A program made the translations under genes and the position numbers. A stretch of 23,642 nucleotides of DNA, from NCBI GenBank assembly GCA_002284615.2, contig MU070116.1:23647-47288 (forward strand), read 5' to 3'. The notes under the pieces are model-generated. The model ran no database searches and was not told the DNA's origin. It worked only from the letters and a program-made list of their open reading frames with translations. Source of the DNA: Dunaliella salina. Its lineage: Eukaryota > Chlorophyta > Chlorophyceae > Chlamydomonadales > Dunaliellaceae. Positions 1 to 7,864 of the stretch are shown here, in pieces; the stretch's first letter is position 1; each line of letters opens with the position of its first letter.

Positions 1-50
1 CACACACAACACACACACACACACACAACACACACACACACACACACACA
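1..50. repeat. (CA)n microsatellite at left edge, in UGDH intron 8
   Basis: This is a CA tract with two CAA interruptions. On the coding strand it is (TG)n, beginning about seven bases after the exon 8 donor. Confidence 0.98.
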
Positions 51-57
51 GTCTCAC

Positions 58-245
58 CTCTGCTTCTGGTAGTCATTCATGGTGACCACAGCATGCCAGT
101 AGTCAGCCACCTCCCGCAGGCCCAGCGTCTCACACACATAGCACAGGTTCAGGATGTCCTTCTGGAAGCAGGAGCCGCCAAAGCCGACGCTGGCAGACAG
201 GAACTTGTTGCCGATGCGGGAGTCAGTGCCAATGGCGTGCGCCAC
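58..245 (-). CDS. UGDH: UGDH exon 8
   Basis: The exon is 188 nt. It encodes [20 protein letters not shown], then [14 protein letters not shown] with the catalytic cysteine, and ends NDYQKQ plus two bases of an Arg codon. The acceptor is TGTCCAG|GTG and the donor is AG|GTGAGA. The start of this exon and its acceptor are repeated four more times in intron 7. Intron 8 runs out of the window through a (TG)n tract on the coding strand. Confidence 0.96.
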
Positions 246-3005
246 CTGGACACACGCACACAGAGAGCAGTGAGTGTTGTGTGTGGGCATGCAGTGTTGG
301 TCACCTCCACCATTTGTGGTCATGCGGCCATCAGAGTGTGCTGCCAGCGACCAATTGGGTTGGTCATTAGCAGCTGTGCCGAGCCACCAATGGGTGTCCA
401 TGCCGATGGCACGCGCCACCTGAACACATGCACAGAGCGCAGTGGGTGTTGTGGGCATGCAGTGTTGGCCACCTCCACCATTTGTGGTCATGCACCCATC
501 AGAGTGTGCTGCCAGCAACCAATTTGGTTGGTCATTAGTGGCTGTATAGAGCCATTGACGGCTGCCAGTGCCAATGGTTTGCGCCATCTGAGCATACGCA
601 TACACGCATACACGCATACATACATACATACATACATACATACATACATACATACATACATACATGGCTGTCAGTGCCAATGGCGTGCGCCATCTGAGCA
701 CACGCATACAGTGCAGTGGGTGTGGTGTGTGGGCATGCGGTATTGGTCACCACCGCTGCCTCAGATGGTTGCACCACCATCTGAGTGTAGTGCCAGGAGC
801 CAATTTGGTCGGCCGTTGGCGGCTGTGCCGAGCCACCACCAATGGGTGGCAGTGCTAAAATGTCGTGCGCTACCTGAGCAAATGCACATTGCTCACCATA
901 GAGCGCAGTGGAGGTTGCGTGGGCATGTGGCGTTGGCCACCACGGTGGCTGTGTCGAGCCGCCAATGACCAACCAAAGCAGAGCACATCCAGGTTCCAAT
1001 GCAGAAACAGCAGAAAAGTAGCCGTGACGCAGCACCCGCTTGCCTGCCACCTGGAGGCAAATGGCTGAGCGCAAATCGTGCCAAAAGTGGGCAGCACATT
1101 AAAAATCCTCGCGTACAAGGACGATAGCTAAGGGGACACACCCAGGCCACATAGCGCCTCGGCAACACCTATAGTACCTCCTTTTGCCAGCCCCATCCCA
1201 AGCGAGCACGACCCAAAAAGAGGGCGACCGCCCCACCTCACTGGGTCTGTATGCACCTGCTGAACAAAAGCGCCAGAGGCCTCGCACACAAGGCGCTAGC
1301 TGGCCAGCTGCAGGCTGCCTCTTTTCTAACCCTTTGTAACCCTTTGTACACGCCTGCTGAACACTGGCGCCAGAGGCCTTGCACACAGGACGCTAGCTGG
1401 CCAGCCAGCGTCTCGGGCTGCAGGCCAACCCCTTTGTCACCCTTTGTTGTAATCCTCTGTAATCCTCCATGCGCACCAGTTGAACATCGGTGCCAGAGGC
1501 CTCGCACAGGGCACTAGCCGATCAGACAGAGTTTTGGGCAGTAGGCCAACCCCCTTGTTACCTTTTGTCTGCACCTGAGAGCTGGCACCCGAGGCCTTGC
1601 AAGGGCACTAAAATCATCCAGAGTCTTAGGCCTTAGACCAATCCCTTTGTAACCCTTTAAACACACCTGCTGAACATTGGCGCCGGAGGCCTCGCACAGG
1701 GCGCTGATGGAGTTGATGGAGGAGATGCGCTGCGCCAGGAAGGCGTTTGCCTGCAGCGCACACAAGGTGCAGTGGAAGTGGCTCCTTAAAGCACGCACAG
1801 TGCAGTGGAAGCTGCCGGGAACAGCGCATATCATGCAGTGGAAGCCTTTCTAAACACAGGCCAGCAATCAGTTCTTTTGATTGGAGGCCTTCCATTGCTG
1901 TGCAAGTTATGGAATGGAGTATCACCTGTCATCCAAGAGCAGTGGAAGCAGCTGAGTACAGCCCATGCACAGTGTAGTGGGGGGTAGTGTAGCACGCACT
2001 GTGCAGTAGAAACAGCTGGGTGCAGCATGCATTGCCCAGGAGAGGCTGTGGAGTACAGCCCACACAGAGCAGTGGAAGTGGTTCTCTTCAACGCGCACAG
2101 TGTAGAGGGAGTGACTGGGTATAACACTCAGTGCAGTGAAAGCGGCTGAGCATGGAGCGCGCAGTGCAGTACAAACAAATGATTGCAGCACGTACTGTGC
2201 AGTAACGGCAGCTGAGTACAGCGCATTGTGCACTGGAGGTGGCATAGTACAGCACACAGGGTATAGTGAAAGTGACTGGGTGCACACAGTGCAGCGGAAG
2301 CAAACCGAACACAGCGCGCTCAGCGCAGCACAAACAGCTGAGTGCAGCATGTACAGCGCTGTGAAGGCAGCACAAAACAGCCCACATAGTGCATTTGATG
2401 TGGCTCAATACAATGCGCAAAGTGTAGAGAGGGCAGCTGTGGGATGGTTGGGGGAACAAGGAGAGAAGGGAGTGAGGGGACTTGGGCATCTGCTCAGAAA
2501 GGCCAGGGAAGGCATCCGCCAGCAATGTCAACCCAATTTGAACAAAGACATCCATCCATGTCATTTCAACAGCAGCTCTTCTTGGATTTGAAGTGATGCT
2601 TTGCTACCAAGTGTTTTGGTTAAAGCAGGGAGTACCTAGTAAAGTGTTTTCGTACTGTTGTAATTTCCCCCAAATTTGAGAATGTTCTCCACAAGACGTG
2701 TGTTGTTGGGCCTTTCAACCCCAGGAATGGGATGGTTGTGTTCCTGCAAGGTCATTCAAAATGGAGAGCATTACAGAAAAACAATCTTATCCCTCACTTA
2801 AGTTATGGTGGAGTCAACGTGCAGGTACGGAGCAGCTGACTGACAGTCAGGCTCCAGCAGAGCAGCATCCACATGCACCACCTCAGCAAGATTTGATGGT
2901 CATGAATCCATGAGGAACCAGACCAAATGTCCAGGCTGCGCATGTTCGGACATCCGCTGAGGAATGGTGGGATGGTGAATTTGGTCGTATGCATGTGCAT
3001 GCGCA

Positions 3006-3087
<82 letters not shown>

Positions 3088-4468
3088 ACATGTACACACA
3101 CATGCAGTTTCATGAAACAGTTCCACAGGCACGCGACGCACTGTGAGCTTGGCCAGCTCGGCGGACCACAGGTTGGCGGTGAGGATGCGCTCGACGGGGA
3201 TCCAGTGGTTGTACACCCACTTGAGAGCAGCCACGGCAGCTTGGCCGCTGGGCGTGTCCACACCACCAATCAACACCTGCAGGTTTGATTGTAGACACAT
3301 TCTTTGTTTCAGCGAAGCTGCCCCCGCAGGCAGGCACAGCTTTGTGACCCTGTCCTTTCCTTTCCAACACCTGGAGCACAGGCAAGATCATCTCCCTCAC
3401 TCAATCCCTGCGACCTGTGATCTTATAGCGCCCATCCATGCTTGTGACATGCACTTGCAAAGAGCAGGCCAGCAGGTACTGCCGATTCTGCGGCCTGCTG
3501 GGCTGTCTCCTCAGGAAGTGAGGGCCTGCATCTGCACCCATTACTGCAGTCCAGGATGAGGGTCAGGGTTAGACCCTAGGGTGAGGGTCAGGGCTAGGAG
3601 CTTGGTTCAAGATTCAGGGTTCAATGTTGGGCAGGGTGTCTGGCAGGGGGCTGTATGTGGCAGCAAGCTAAGCTGGCCTCGCAGGCAGGTACAGCTCTGT
3701 ATCCATCCCTTTTTTTCCTTTCCTCCATGCAACAGTCAAGTGAGATGACATGCGCACTGCTAGAAGAAGCAGGGCCCGCGCACCAAGAAGGGATTGGAGG
3801 TTCAATTGCAGTAGCTAACACAGCGAATACACCATAGTAAATGCTCAGCCCTCTTGCCCTCCCATATGAACGTGCCAGATTGTCCTCTCAGGCATGTTGT
3901 CCAGCGTGTCTCGCTTTGGTTTGCACCTTAGTAGATTGCATGGGATAAGCCCACACAGCAGCAGCAAAGCTGACCACTTATCGTGACCACAACAGCACCC
4001 CCCTCCCAACCCCTCGCTCAATCGTTGGTCAACCAGGCCCACCCAGTCTGCCTAAGCTCAAAAGAGGGGAAAGGCAAGGCTCACTGGGCTTGACCATACC
4101 CAGGATTCCCCCCCCCTCTCAAAAATATCTCACTATCAAGCTAAAATTGAACAAAACAGACGAGAAAATGATGAGAATAAATGCCTGCCACTCTCTCCCC
4201 TAAAAAAGGGAATTGCAAGGCTCACCCGGTCAGGCTTCTGCAGGTCCTCGATGGCAGTGCCCTCAGCCAGGAACTCCGGGTTGGACAGGATCTCAAAGTT
4301 GACAGTTGGGTCCGAGCAGTTGCGTTTGAGGACCTGGGGGAGGGGCAGGGAGCACACTCAACAGCGTGGGACAGCATGCACATGCAGGCAAACTCATCCA
4401 TATCGTGCTCCTTGTGCTGCTCTGAGGAGCACATGGAAGCCCTGGGGATGCAGACATCGGTTGATCAC

Positions 4469-4545
<77 letters not shown>

Positions 4546-7003
4546 CAGACCTGCATTGAATGCTGGCATGGGTTGATCACAACAGAAATCACAAACTCGA
4601 CAGTGTGAAACACATGTGGGCAAACTCCGGATGCTCTGAGGAGCACAAAACGGATGCCTTGAGAAGGAAGGCAGAAGGTGATCTCAACATACATGGCATG
4701 CAGTCAAGCTGCAGAGAAAGGAGCGTGACTGCTGTACTCCTGTCGAGCCAAAGCGAGCGGCTTGGGTTACTGGCAAAAGAAAATAAGTGGGGTTGGCCAA
4801 TTCCGTGTATGGATTTTTCAAATATGATATATACGGATAATATTTGCGTATATACATGTATATTGGCCAAAATGCGTACATGGAATTTTTCAACTTACTC
4901 AGATCAACATGAAAGTGGGGTCAGTAAATAGCTCTCCGGGGGCATTTTTAATGTACCCAATTTACCAAGCCCCAAAATCAAAACCCAGCAACCTGTGGAG
5001 ATTTTAAGGTCACGCATCTGCGTGTACATATTCTCAGACGTCTTCATGAGACACTGAAAAAGGACTCAGCTTCAACGAGGAAGTTCCCAATGGGTACCTG
5101 AATTGGAAATGTTGCACAACGTGGCTATCGATCCGTGGCTGCTTGCTTGCGCTTGCTGTGCCTGACTCTGTGGCTGCGCGCTTGGGGCCAAAGAGTGACT
5201 CCTGGGCTTCCAGCATGGCACAACCTCTGCAGGCTTTCAATGTCAGGTGGCACTTGGCTGTCTTTGCTGGGTTGGTGATGCGCAGCAGCTTACTACACCT
5301 TTTGCCCCCTGCTGTGCACTTGAGGAAGCACTTATCTGCCCCTCCATCCACCACCTCCAAGACAGGTTGAAGGTGTTGCCACCACTTTGCCCTCCCTGAT
5401 GCCTTCATGGCAAGCATCTTCTTCAAAGCTTCCTGAGGGGTCCATCTCTGTTTATAAGGGCCTGCTTGCTTACCCTCAGAATCGAGCTCTACTGCACCTG
5501 CCTCAGGAGGGGCTTCACCTGCCCCACTCGAAGTAGAACTCATTCTTTCCTTCGACAACATCGTCTGGAATCCGGGAATTGAAGGGACCCTTCGAAGGGG
5601 CACTTCGAAGGGGCACTTCAGGTTTCCGCACCCCAAAAATGGAAAAAATTCGGTGAAAGCATGTATGTTAGCGTATATACGCCACCATACATATTCCATA
5701 TGTATTACAGAATATATACAGACTGAGGTGTGGCCGTATGTATGCCGTATATGTTACATAAGCATATACGCCGTACATATCTTTACATGGAATTGGCCAA
5801 CCCTAAAGATAGGGTATCCATGTCATGCGGACACAGTCAAGCCACAATAGCAAAGGATGTGGCAACTGCATGACCTGCTGCACACCAGTCCCGCCATCAC
5901 TCGTGCGACCTGCCATCAAGGTGTAACCCGTTAGCCTGGATTACTCGCAAAGGAGAGGGGGCTCAGGAGGCCGGGCTTGCAGCACAGGGTTGACCACGAA
6001 CACATGTGGCTCTGAGCACAGTCGCGCTTATAGGGTAAAAAGAGAAACATTGAAGGCATGCTCTCTTCCGCGACCAGTAAAGAGCCTACGGTGAAACTCC
6101 CACCAACATCCATGTTCAGCATGTCACACTTCTTGCGCATCACCCCTGCTTCAGCAGGGCCTGCACCTGTGGGACATAAACTTCAAAGGCTCATCTGACA
6201 ACCCCATCTCTGAGGATGAGGCAACTGGAATTGTAAGGCTCATTGCATGGCCCCCCTCGTGAGGACGATGTCACAGGAACTAAGAAAGTTATTTTAAAGC
6301 CCTGGAGCAACCGGATCTTTCAAGGCTCATTGCATGGCCGCCCTCCTGAAGATGGTGCGACAGGACATGTGAAACTCATCTCAAAGCCTTGGATCGGACC
6401 TGTGAAGACTCATTGCAAAGCCCCTCTCCTGAGGAACAACGAAACTCATTTCATCTCAAAGCCCTGGAGCGGACCTTGCCAATGGCCTCCGCCGTCTTCA
6501 CGGGGACGGTGGACTTCTCCACAACAATCTTGCTGGAGGTGGACACAGAGGCAATGAGGCGGGCAGCCCCCTCCCAGTACGTCAAATCTGCAGCTTTCCC
6601 TGCGCCAATGCCCGTGGTCTTTGTGGGCGTGTTCACACTGCAGGGTGGTGGGGAAGGGTGGTGCATGCAGCTTAGGAACCAGGCTCCTTTAAGATTGGTG
6701 TGCTGTTTGTTCATGCTTGTTTGATCCCAGGCTAGAGAGAAGTGCACGATATGGGAGTCAACTATGCCCAGATTTCATGCACAGGCCTGCGTGATCAGTT
6801 TGATCGGGGCATCAATTGTAATAGCTGCACAATCTAGGATGCACCTATGATGTTGGAGAAGGAAAGTGTTCTGTTGCCTCACAGCTGCAAAAATGGAAAT
6901 CTCATGCTCACAAGGTGTGTGTGTGTGTGTGTGGTGTGTGTGTGTGTGTGTGTGTGGTGTGTGTGTGTGTGTGTGTGTGGTGTGTGTGTGTGTGTGTGTG
7001 TGN

Positions 7004-7046
<43 letters not shown>

Positions 7047-7864
7047 AAGTGTGCGTGCGCGCACACGTGCGTGTGTGTGCATGCCTTCCGTTGCCAAACA
7101 AATAAATGTCACCCCTTCGGGTAAGTACAAGCCTCTTTCTTTGTGTGCGAGCTCCTGCGTTTGCAAGAGTTTTGGGAGCTAATTGAGGCCTGCAGAGGTG
7201 CATGCAAGGTTGTCAACATAAATACTGGGGGGATGCACTGTCTACACTGGGTGTTCCTTGTATACAAAGCCCTTGCTTGCCGGACAGGTGTCTTTCTTTG
7301 GGAGCTGAGCTTTCCCCAACCAAGGTCCCCAGCCTCACCTCACAAACACAATGTCAGCCTCCCCAACATGCTTCTTGGTGTCAGTGCTGAAGAACAGGTT
7401 GCGACCCCTCGCTGCCCTGACAACTTCATCCAGCCCGGGCTCATAGATGGGCAGTGCTTCGCTGTTCCAAGCCTTGATGCGCTCCTCGTTGCTGCGCCCA
7501 TGCAAGCCAGGGGAACAAATACGCTGCATGAGAGCTTGATGTGCACATTGCTGCTCAACTGTGCTTGCAATGCTCGCTCCTGCCTTCGAACGCTCTTCAG
7601 TGACAGCAAAGCGAAACCCAGGAGAAAACACTCACATGTCTACGACCACGACCTCAATGTCCGGGCTGTTCTTTGCGATCACGGCCTGTGTGAAAGGAGG
7701 ATGAGAGGAGCTTACAGGGGCAACCCTTGCAACTCCGTCAAAGAAATCCGCTTCAACCCGGTTTCCGAGCCCTCTCAACAGCGTAGGCACGCACGCACCA
7801 TGGTGGGGCCACCCACATAGCCAGCACCGATGCAGGCAATCTTCTTGACTTGAGGAGGGGTCAT
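58..7864 (-). CDS. UGDH: UDP-glucose 6-dehydrogenase, 8 exons, C-terminus outside window
   Basis: This cytosolic enzyme oxidises UDP-glucose to UDP-glucuronate with two NAD+, supplying precursors for acidic polysaccharides. Joined coding segments, in order of transcription, are 7799-7864, 7636-7685, 7339-7491, 6475-6637, 4226-4333, 3142-3276, 1667-1750 and 58-245 (947 nt, 315 codons plus 2 nt). All introns are GT-AG and the joined frame is open. Visible motifs are the Rossmann loop CIGAGYVGG (residues 11-19), [32 protein letters not shown] (Glu164 and Glu168), [11 protein letters not shown] (Lys223 and Asn227) and the active-site [10 protein letters not shown] with the nucleophile at Cys279. 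Homologues are about 480 residues, so the last ~165 are beyond the left edge. The start MTPPQVKK at 7864 puts the dinucleotide-binding strand at the usual distance from the N-terminus. A Thr stands where plant and animal enzymes have Ala (KLTANAF). The introns carry tandem copies of their own splice sites. Confidence 0.97.
222..990 (-). repeat. Tandem array of exon 8 acceptor segments in intron 7
   Basis: There are five diverged units. Each carries the first ~20 nt of exon 8 and its AG acceptor. Acceptor AGs on the minus strand are at 247-246 (used), 421-420, 589-588, 695-694 and 875-874. Spacings are about 174, 168, 106 and 180 bp. The short spacing reflects a deletion that now holds a (CATA)n run at 602-664. 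All five keep CAG at the junction. The block TTTGTGGTCATGC and the block ATCAGAGTGTGCTGCCAGC recur between the first units. Confidence 0.9.
602..664. repeat. (CATA)n microsatellite
   Basis: This is a tetranucleotide run with degenerate CACG/CATA steps at its left end. It lies inside the acceptor-duplication array of UGDH intron 7. Confidence 0.95.
1250..1706 (-). repeat. Tandem array of exon 7 donor segments in intron 7
   Basis: There are five units of ~92-123 bp. Each has the last ~35 nt of exon 7 (GAGGCCTC...GTTCAGCAG) followed by the start of intron 7 (ACAAAGGGTTACAAAGGG). Donor positions on the minus strand are 1666 (used), 1574, 1476, 1353 and 1256. Four retain GT at the exon/intron boundary. 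The 1353 copy has GC. Confidence 0.9.
1667..1750 (-). CDS. UGDH: UGDH exon 7
   Basis: The exon is 84 nt. It encodes [16 protein letters not shown] and then [12 protein letters not shown]. The acceptor is CTGCAG|GCA and the donor is CAG|GTGTGT. Its 3' end and donor are copied four more times within the following intron, and the sequence before its acceptor is a minisatellite. Confidence 0.96.
1751..2430 (-). repeat. Minisatellite ending at the exon 7 acceptor (intron 6)
   Basis: There are roughly 15-18 degenerate units of ~28-40 bp with plus-strand core CACAGTGCAGTGGAAG and a linker like CTGAGTACAGC. On the coding strand the units are pyrimidine-rich (CTTCCACTGCACTGTG). They run up to the CTGCAG acceptor at 1752-1751, so the array looks like expansion of the acceptor-proximal intron end. 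Confidence 0.85.
3009..3086. repeat. (CA)n microsatellite, UGDH intron 6
   Basis: This is a near-pure CA tract. On the coding strand it is (TG)n, beginning about 55 nt after the exon 6 donor. Confidence 0.98.
3142..3276 (-). CDS. UGDH: UGDH exon 6
   Basis: The exon is 135 nt. It encodes [20 protein letters not shown], then [15 protein letters not shown]. It includes the Lys that corresponds to the conserved active-site lysine (residue 223). The donor is ACA|GTGCGT. Confidence 0.96.
3313..3728. repeat. Diverged duplicate pair in UGDH intron 5
   Basis: The segment 3313-3369 (AAGCTGCCCCCGCAGGCAGG onward, ending TCCTTTCCTTTCC) recurs at 3666-3728 as AAGCTGGCCTCGCAGGCAGG, ending TTCCTTTCCTCC. 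The copies are ~350 bp apart and in the same orientation. The first lies ~40 bp from the exon 6 acceptor. Confidence 0.7.
4062..4226 (-). repeat. Probable second copy of the exon 5 donor region (intron 5)
   Basis: The used donor segment (plus strand TTGCAAGGCTCACCCGGTCA, 4214-4231) resembles AGGCAAGGCTCACTGGGCTT at about 4071-4090. On the coding strand both contain GTGAGCCTTGC. The copy is short and diverged, so the call is tentative. Confidence 0.5.
4226..4333 (-). CDS. UGDH: UGDH exon 5
   Basis: The exon is 108 nt and in phase at both ends. It encodes [19 protein letters not shown] followed by [17 protein letters not shown]. It contains the two active-site-region glutamates, Glu164 and Glu168. 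The acceptor is CCCCCAG and the donor is CGG|GTGAGC. Confidence 0.96.
4358..4670. repeat. Duplicated segment flanking a CA tract near the exon 5 acceptor (intron 4)
   Basis: Block 4358-4480 (GCAAACTCATCC, GCTCTGAGGAGCACATGGAA and GGTTGATCACAACA) recurs at about 4569-4670 as GGTTGATCACAACA, GCAAACTCCGGATG and CTCTGAGGAGCACAAAACGG. The two copies are separated by the (CA)n tract. Confidence 0.75.
4470..4542. repeat. (CA)n microsatellite, UGDH intron 4
   Basis: This is an uninterrupted CA tract. It reads (TG)n on the coding strand, about 140 nt before the exon 5 acceptor. Confidence 0.98.
5034..5561 (-). pseudogene. Transposase N-terminal fragment with BED-like zinc finger
   Basis: This open frame has Met candidates at 5561 (MLSKERM) and 5543 (MSSTSS). 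After a Pro/Glu/Gly-rich leader ([20 protein letters not shown]) comes [20 protein letters not shown], then [21 protein letters not shown] and [11 protein letters not shown]. The pattern C-x3-C...H-x5-C, with Trp/Phe before it, resembles the BED-type DNA-binding finger of hAT transposases. A basic stretch ([19 protein letters not shown]) follows. The sequence TTCAG|GTACCC near the end could be a donor into a deleted second exon. No hAT catalytic (DDE) or dimerisation region is present. It lies inside the inverted-repeat-bounded element on the same strand as UGDH. Confidence 0.6.
5576..5620. repeat. Short TTCGAAGGGGCAC direct repeats
   Basis: The words CCCTTCGAAGGGGCACTTCG and CTTCGAAGGGGCACTTC overlap in tandem within the hAT-like remnant, just upstream of its fragmentary coding region. 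Confidence 0.8.
6178..6478 (-). repeat. Tandem array at the exon 4 donor (intron 4)
   Basis: There are about four units of 75-90 bp with plus-strand landmarks AGGCTCATTGCATGGCC, CTCCTGAGGA, TCATCTCAAAGCC and TGGAGCGGACC. The last unit runs into the used donor (AAG|GTCCGCTCC on the minus strand, GT at 6474-6473). The next unit keeps a donor-like CAG|GTCCGATCC at 6399-6398. The third is degenerate (AAGATCCGG). Confidence 0.85.
6475..6637 (-). CDS. UGDH: UGDH exon 4
   Basis: The exon is 163 nt. It encodes [20 protein letters not shown], then the [15 protein letters not shown] segment. The acceptor is CTGCAG and the donor is AAG|GTCCGC. The sequence just downstream of this donor in the transcript is a ~75-90 bp tandem array that copies the donor region. 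Confidence 0.96.
6915..7080. repeat. (GT)n microsatellite with an ambiguous base, UGDH intron 3
   Basis: This is a GT tract with periodic GTGG interruptions and one N at 7003. A GC-rich alternating tail (GCGCGCGTGTG, GTGCGTGCGCGC) ends it. On the coding strand it is (CA)n. The interrupted unit GTGGTGTGTGTGTG repeats four times, so this part is a higher-order repeat. Confidence 0.97.
7339..7491 (-). CDS. UGDH: UGDH exon 3
   Basis: The exon is 153 nt. It covers [20 protein letters not shown] and the NLFFSTD...EADIVFV block, both highly conserved in the family. It begins after a GCGCAG acceptor and ends AG|GTGAGG, splitting the Ser codon of SVNTPTK. Confidence 0.96.
7636..7685 (-). CDS. UGDH: UGDH exon 2
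   Basis: The exon is 50 nt and encodes [16 protein letters not shown], the second strand of the Rossmann fold. It starts after a CACAG acceptor and ends two bases into an Ile codon (AT|GTGAG). Exon 3 completes the codon. Intron 2 is 144 nt. Confidence 0.95.
7799..7864 (-). CDS. UGDH: UGDH exon 1
   Basis: This exon has 22 codons, from the ATG at 7864-7862 to Met22. It holds the NAD-binding glycine-rich loop GAGYVGG. The donor is GTGCGT, directly after PTM. Intron 1 is 113 nt. Confidence 0.95.

Larger units (their letters stand above)
4788..5805 (-). mobile_element. hAT-like DNA transposon remnant in UGDH intron 4
   Basis: The element is bounded by terminal inverted repeats: TGGGGTTGGCCAATTCC at 4788-4804 and its reverse complement with one mismatch at 5789-5805. 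The similarity continues a few more bases. The 8-mers outside the ends, AAAATAAG (4780-4787) and AAGATAGG (5806-5813), agree at 6 of 8 positions, compatible with an old 8-bp duplication typical of hAT elements. Subterminal regions are AT-rich with repeated GTATATAC/TACATGGAA words. At ~1.0 kb it is too short for a full hAT transposase, so it looks like an internal-deletion derivative that kept the N-terminal zinc-finger exon. The hAT label rests on end structure and the finger, not on a catalytic domain. Confidence 0.7.

Noticed and set aside
93..968. 291-codon open frame on the plus strand
   Set aside because: It runs across the acceptor-duplication array and antisense to exon 8. It is open because the repeat unit is open, and it contains a translated (CATA)n run.
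1238..1507. Possible extra UGDH exons encoding exon 7-like peptides
   Set aside because: The copies hold only the tail of exon 7, lack an acceptor and the exon head, and would disrupt the conserved protein. They are better explained as duplicated junction segments.
2803..3300. Long open frames rich in Val-Cys or His-Thr over the CA/GT tracts (also at 4181-4576 and 6775-7203)
   Set aside because: Translations of dinucleotide repeats stay open in several frames and on both strands. They carry no independent coding evidence apart from the UGDH exon parts already called.
3550..3630. Telomere-like GGGTTAG/GGGT words (AGGGTTAGACCCTAGGGT)
   Set aside because: The words are irregular, there are only a few, and they sit inside UGDH intron 5. 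There is no tandem telomeric array.
7143..7820. 225-codon open frame on the plus strand
   Set aside because: It is antisense to UGDH exons 1-3, whose splice junctions and protein conservation are clear. The plus-strand translation shows no domain.
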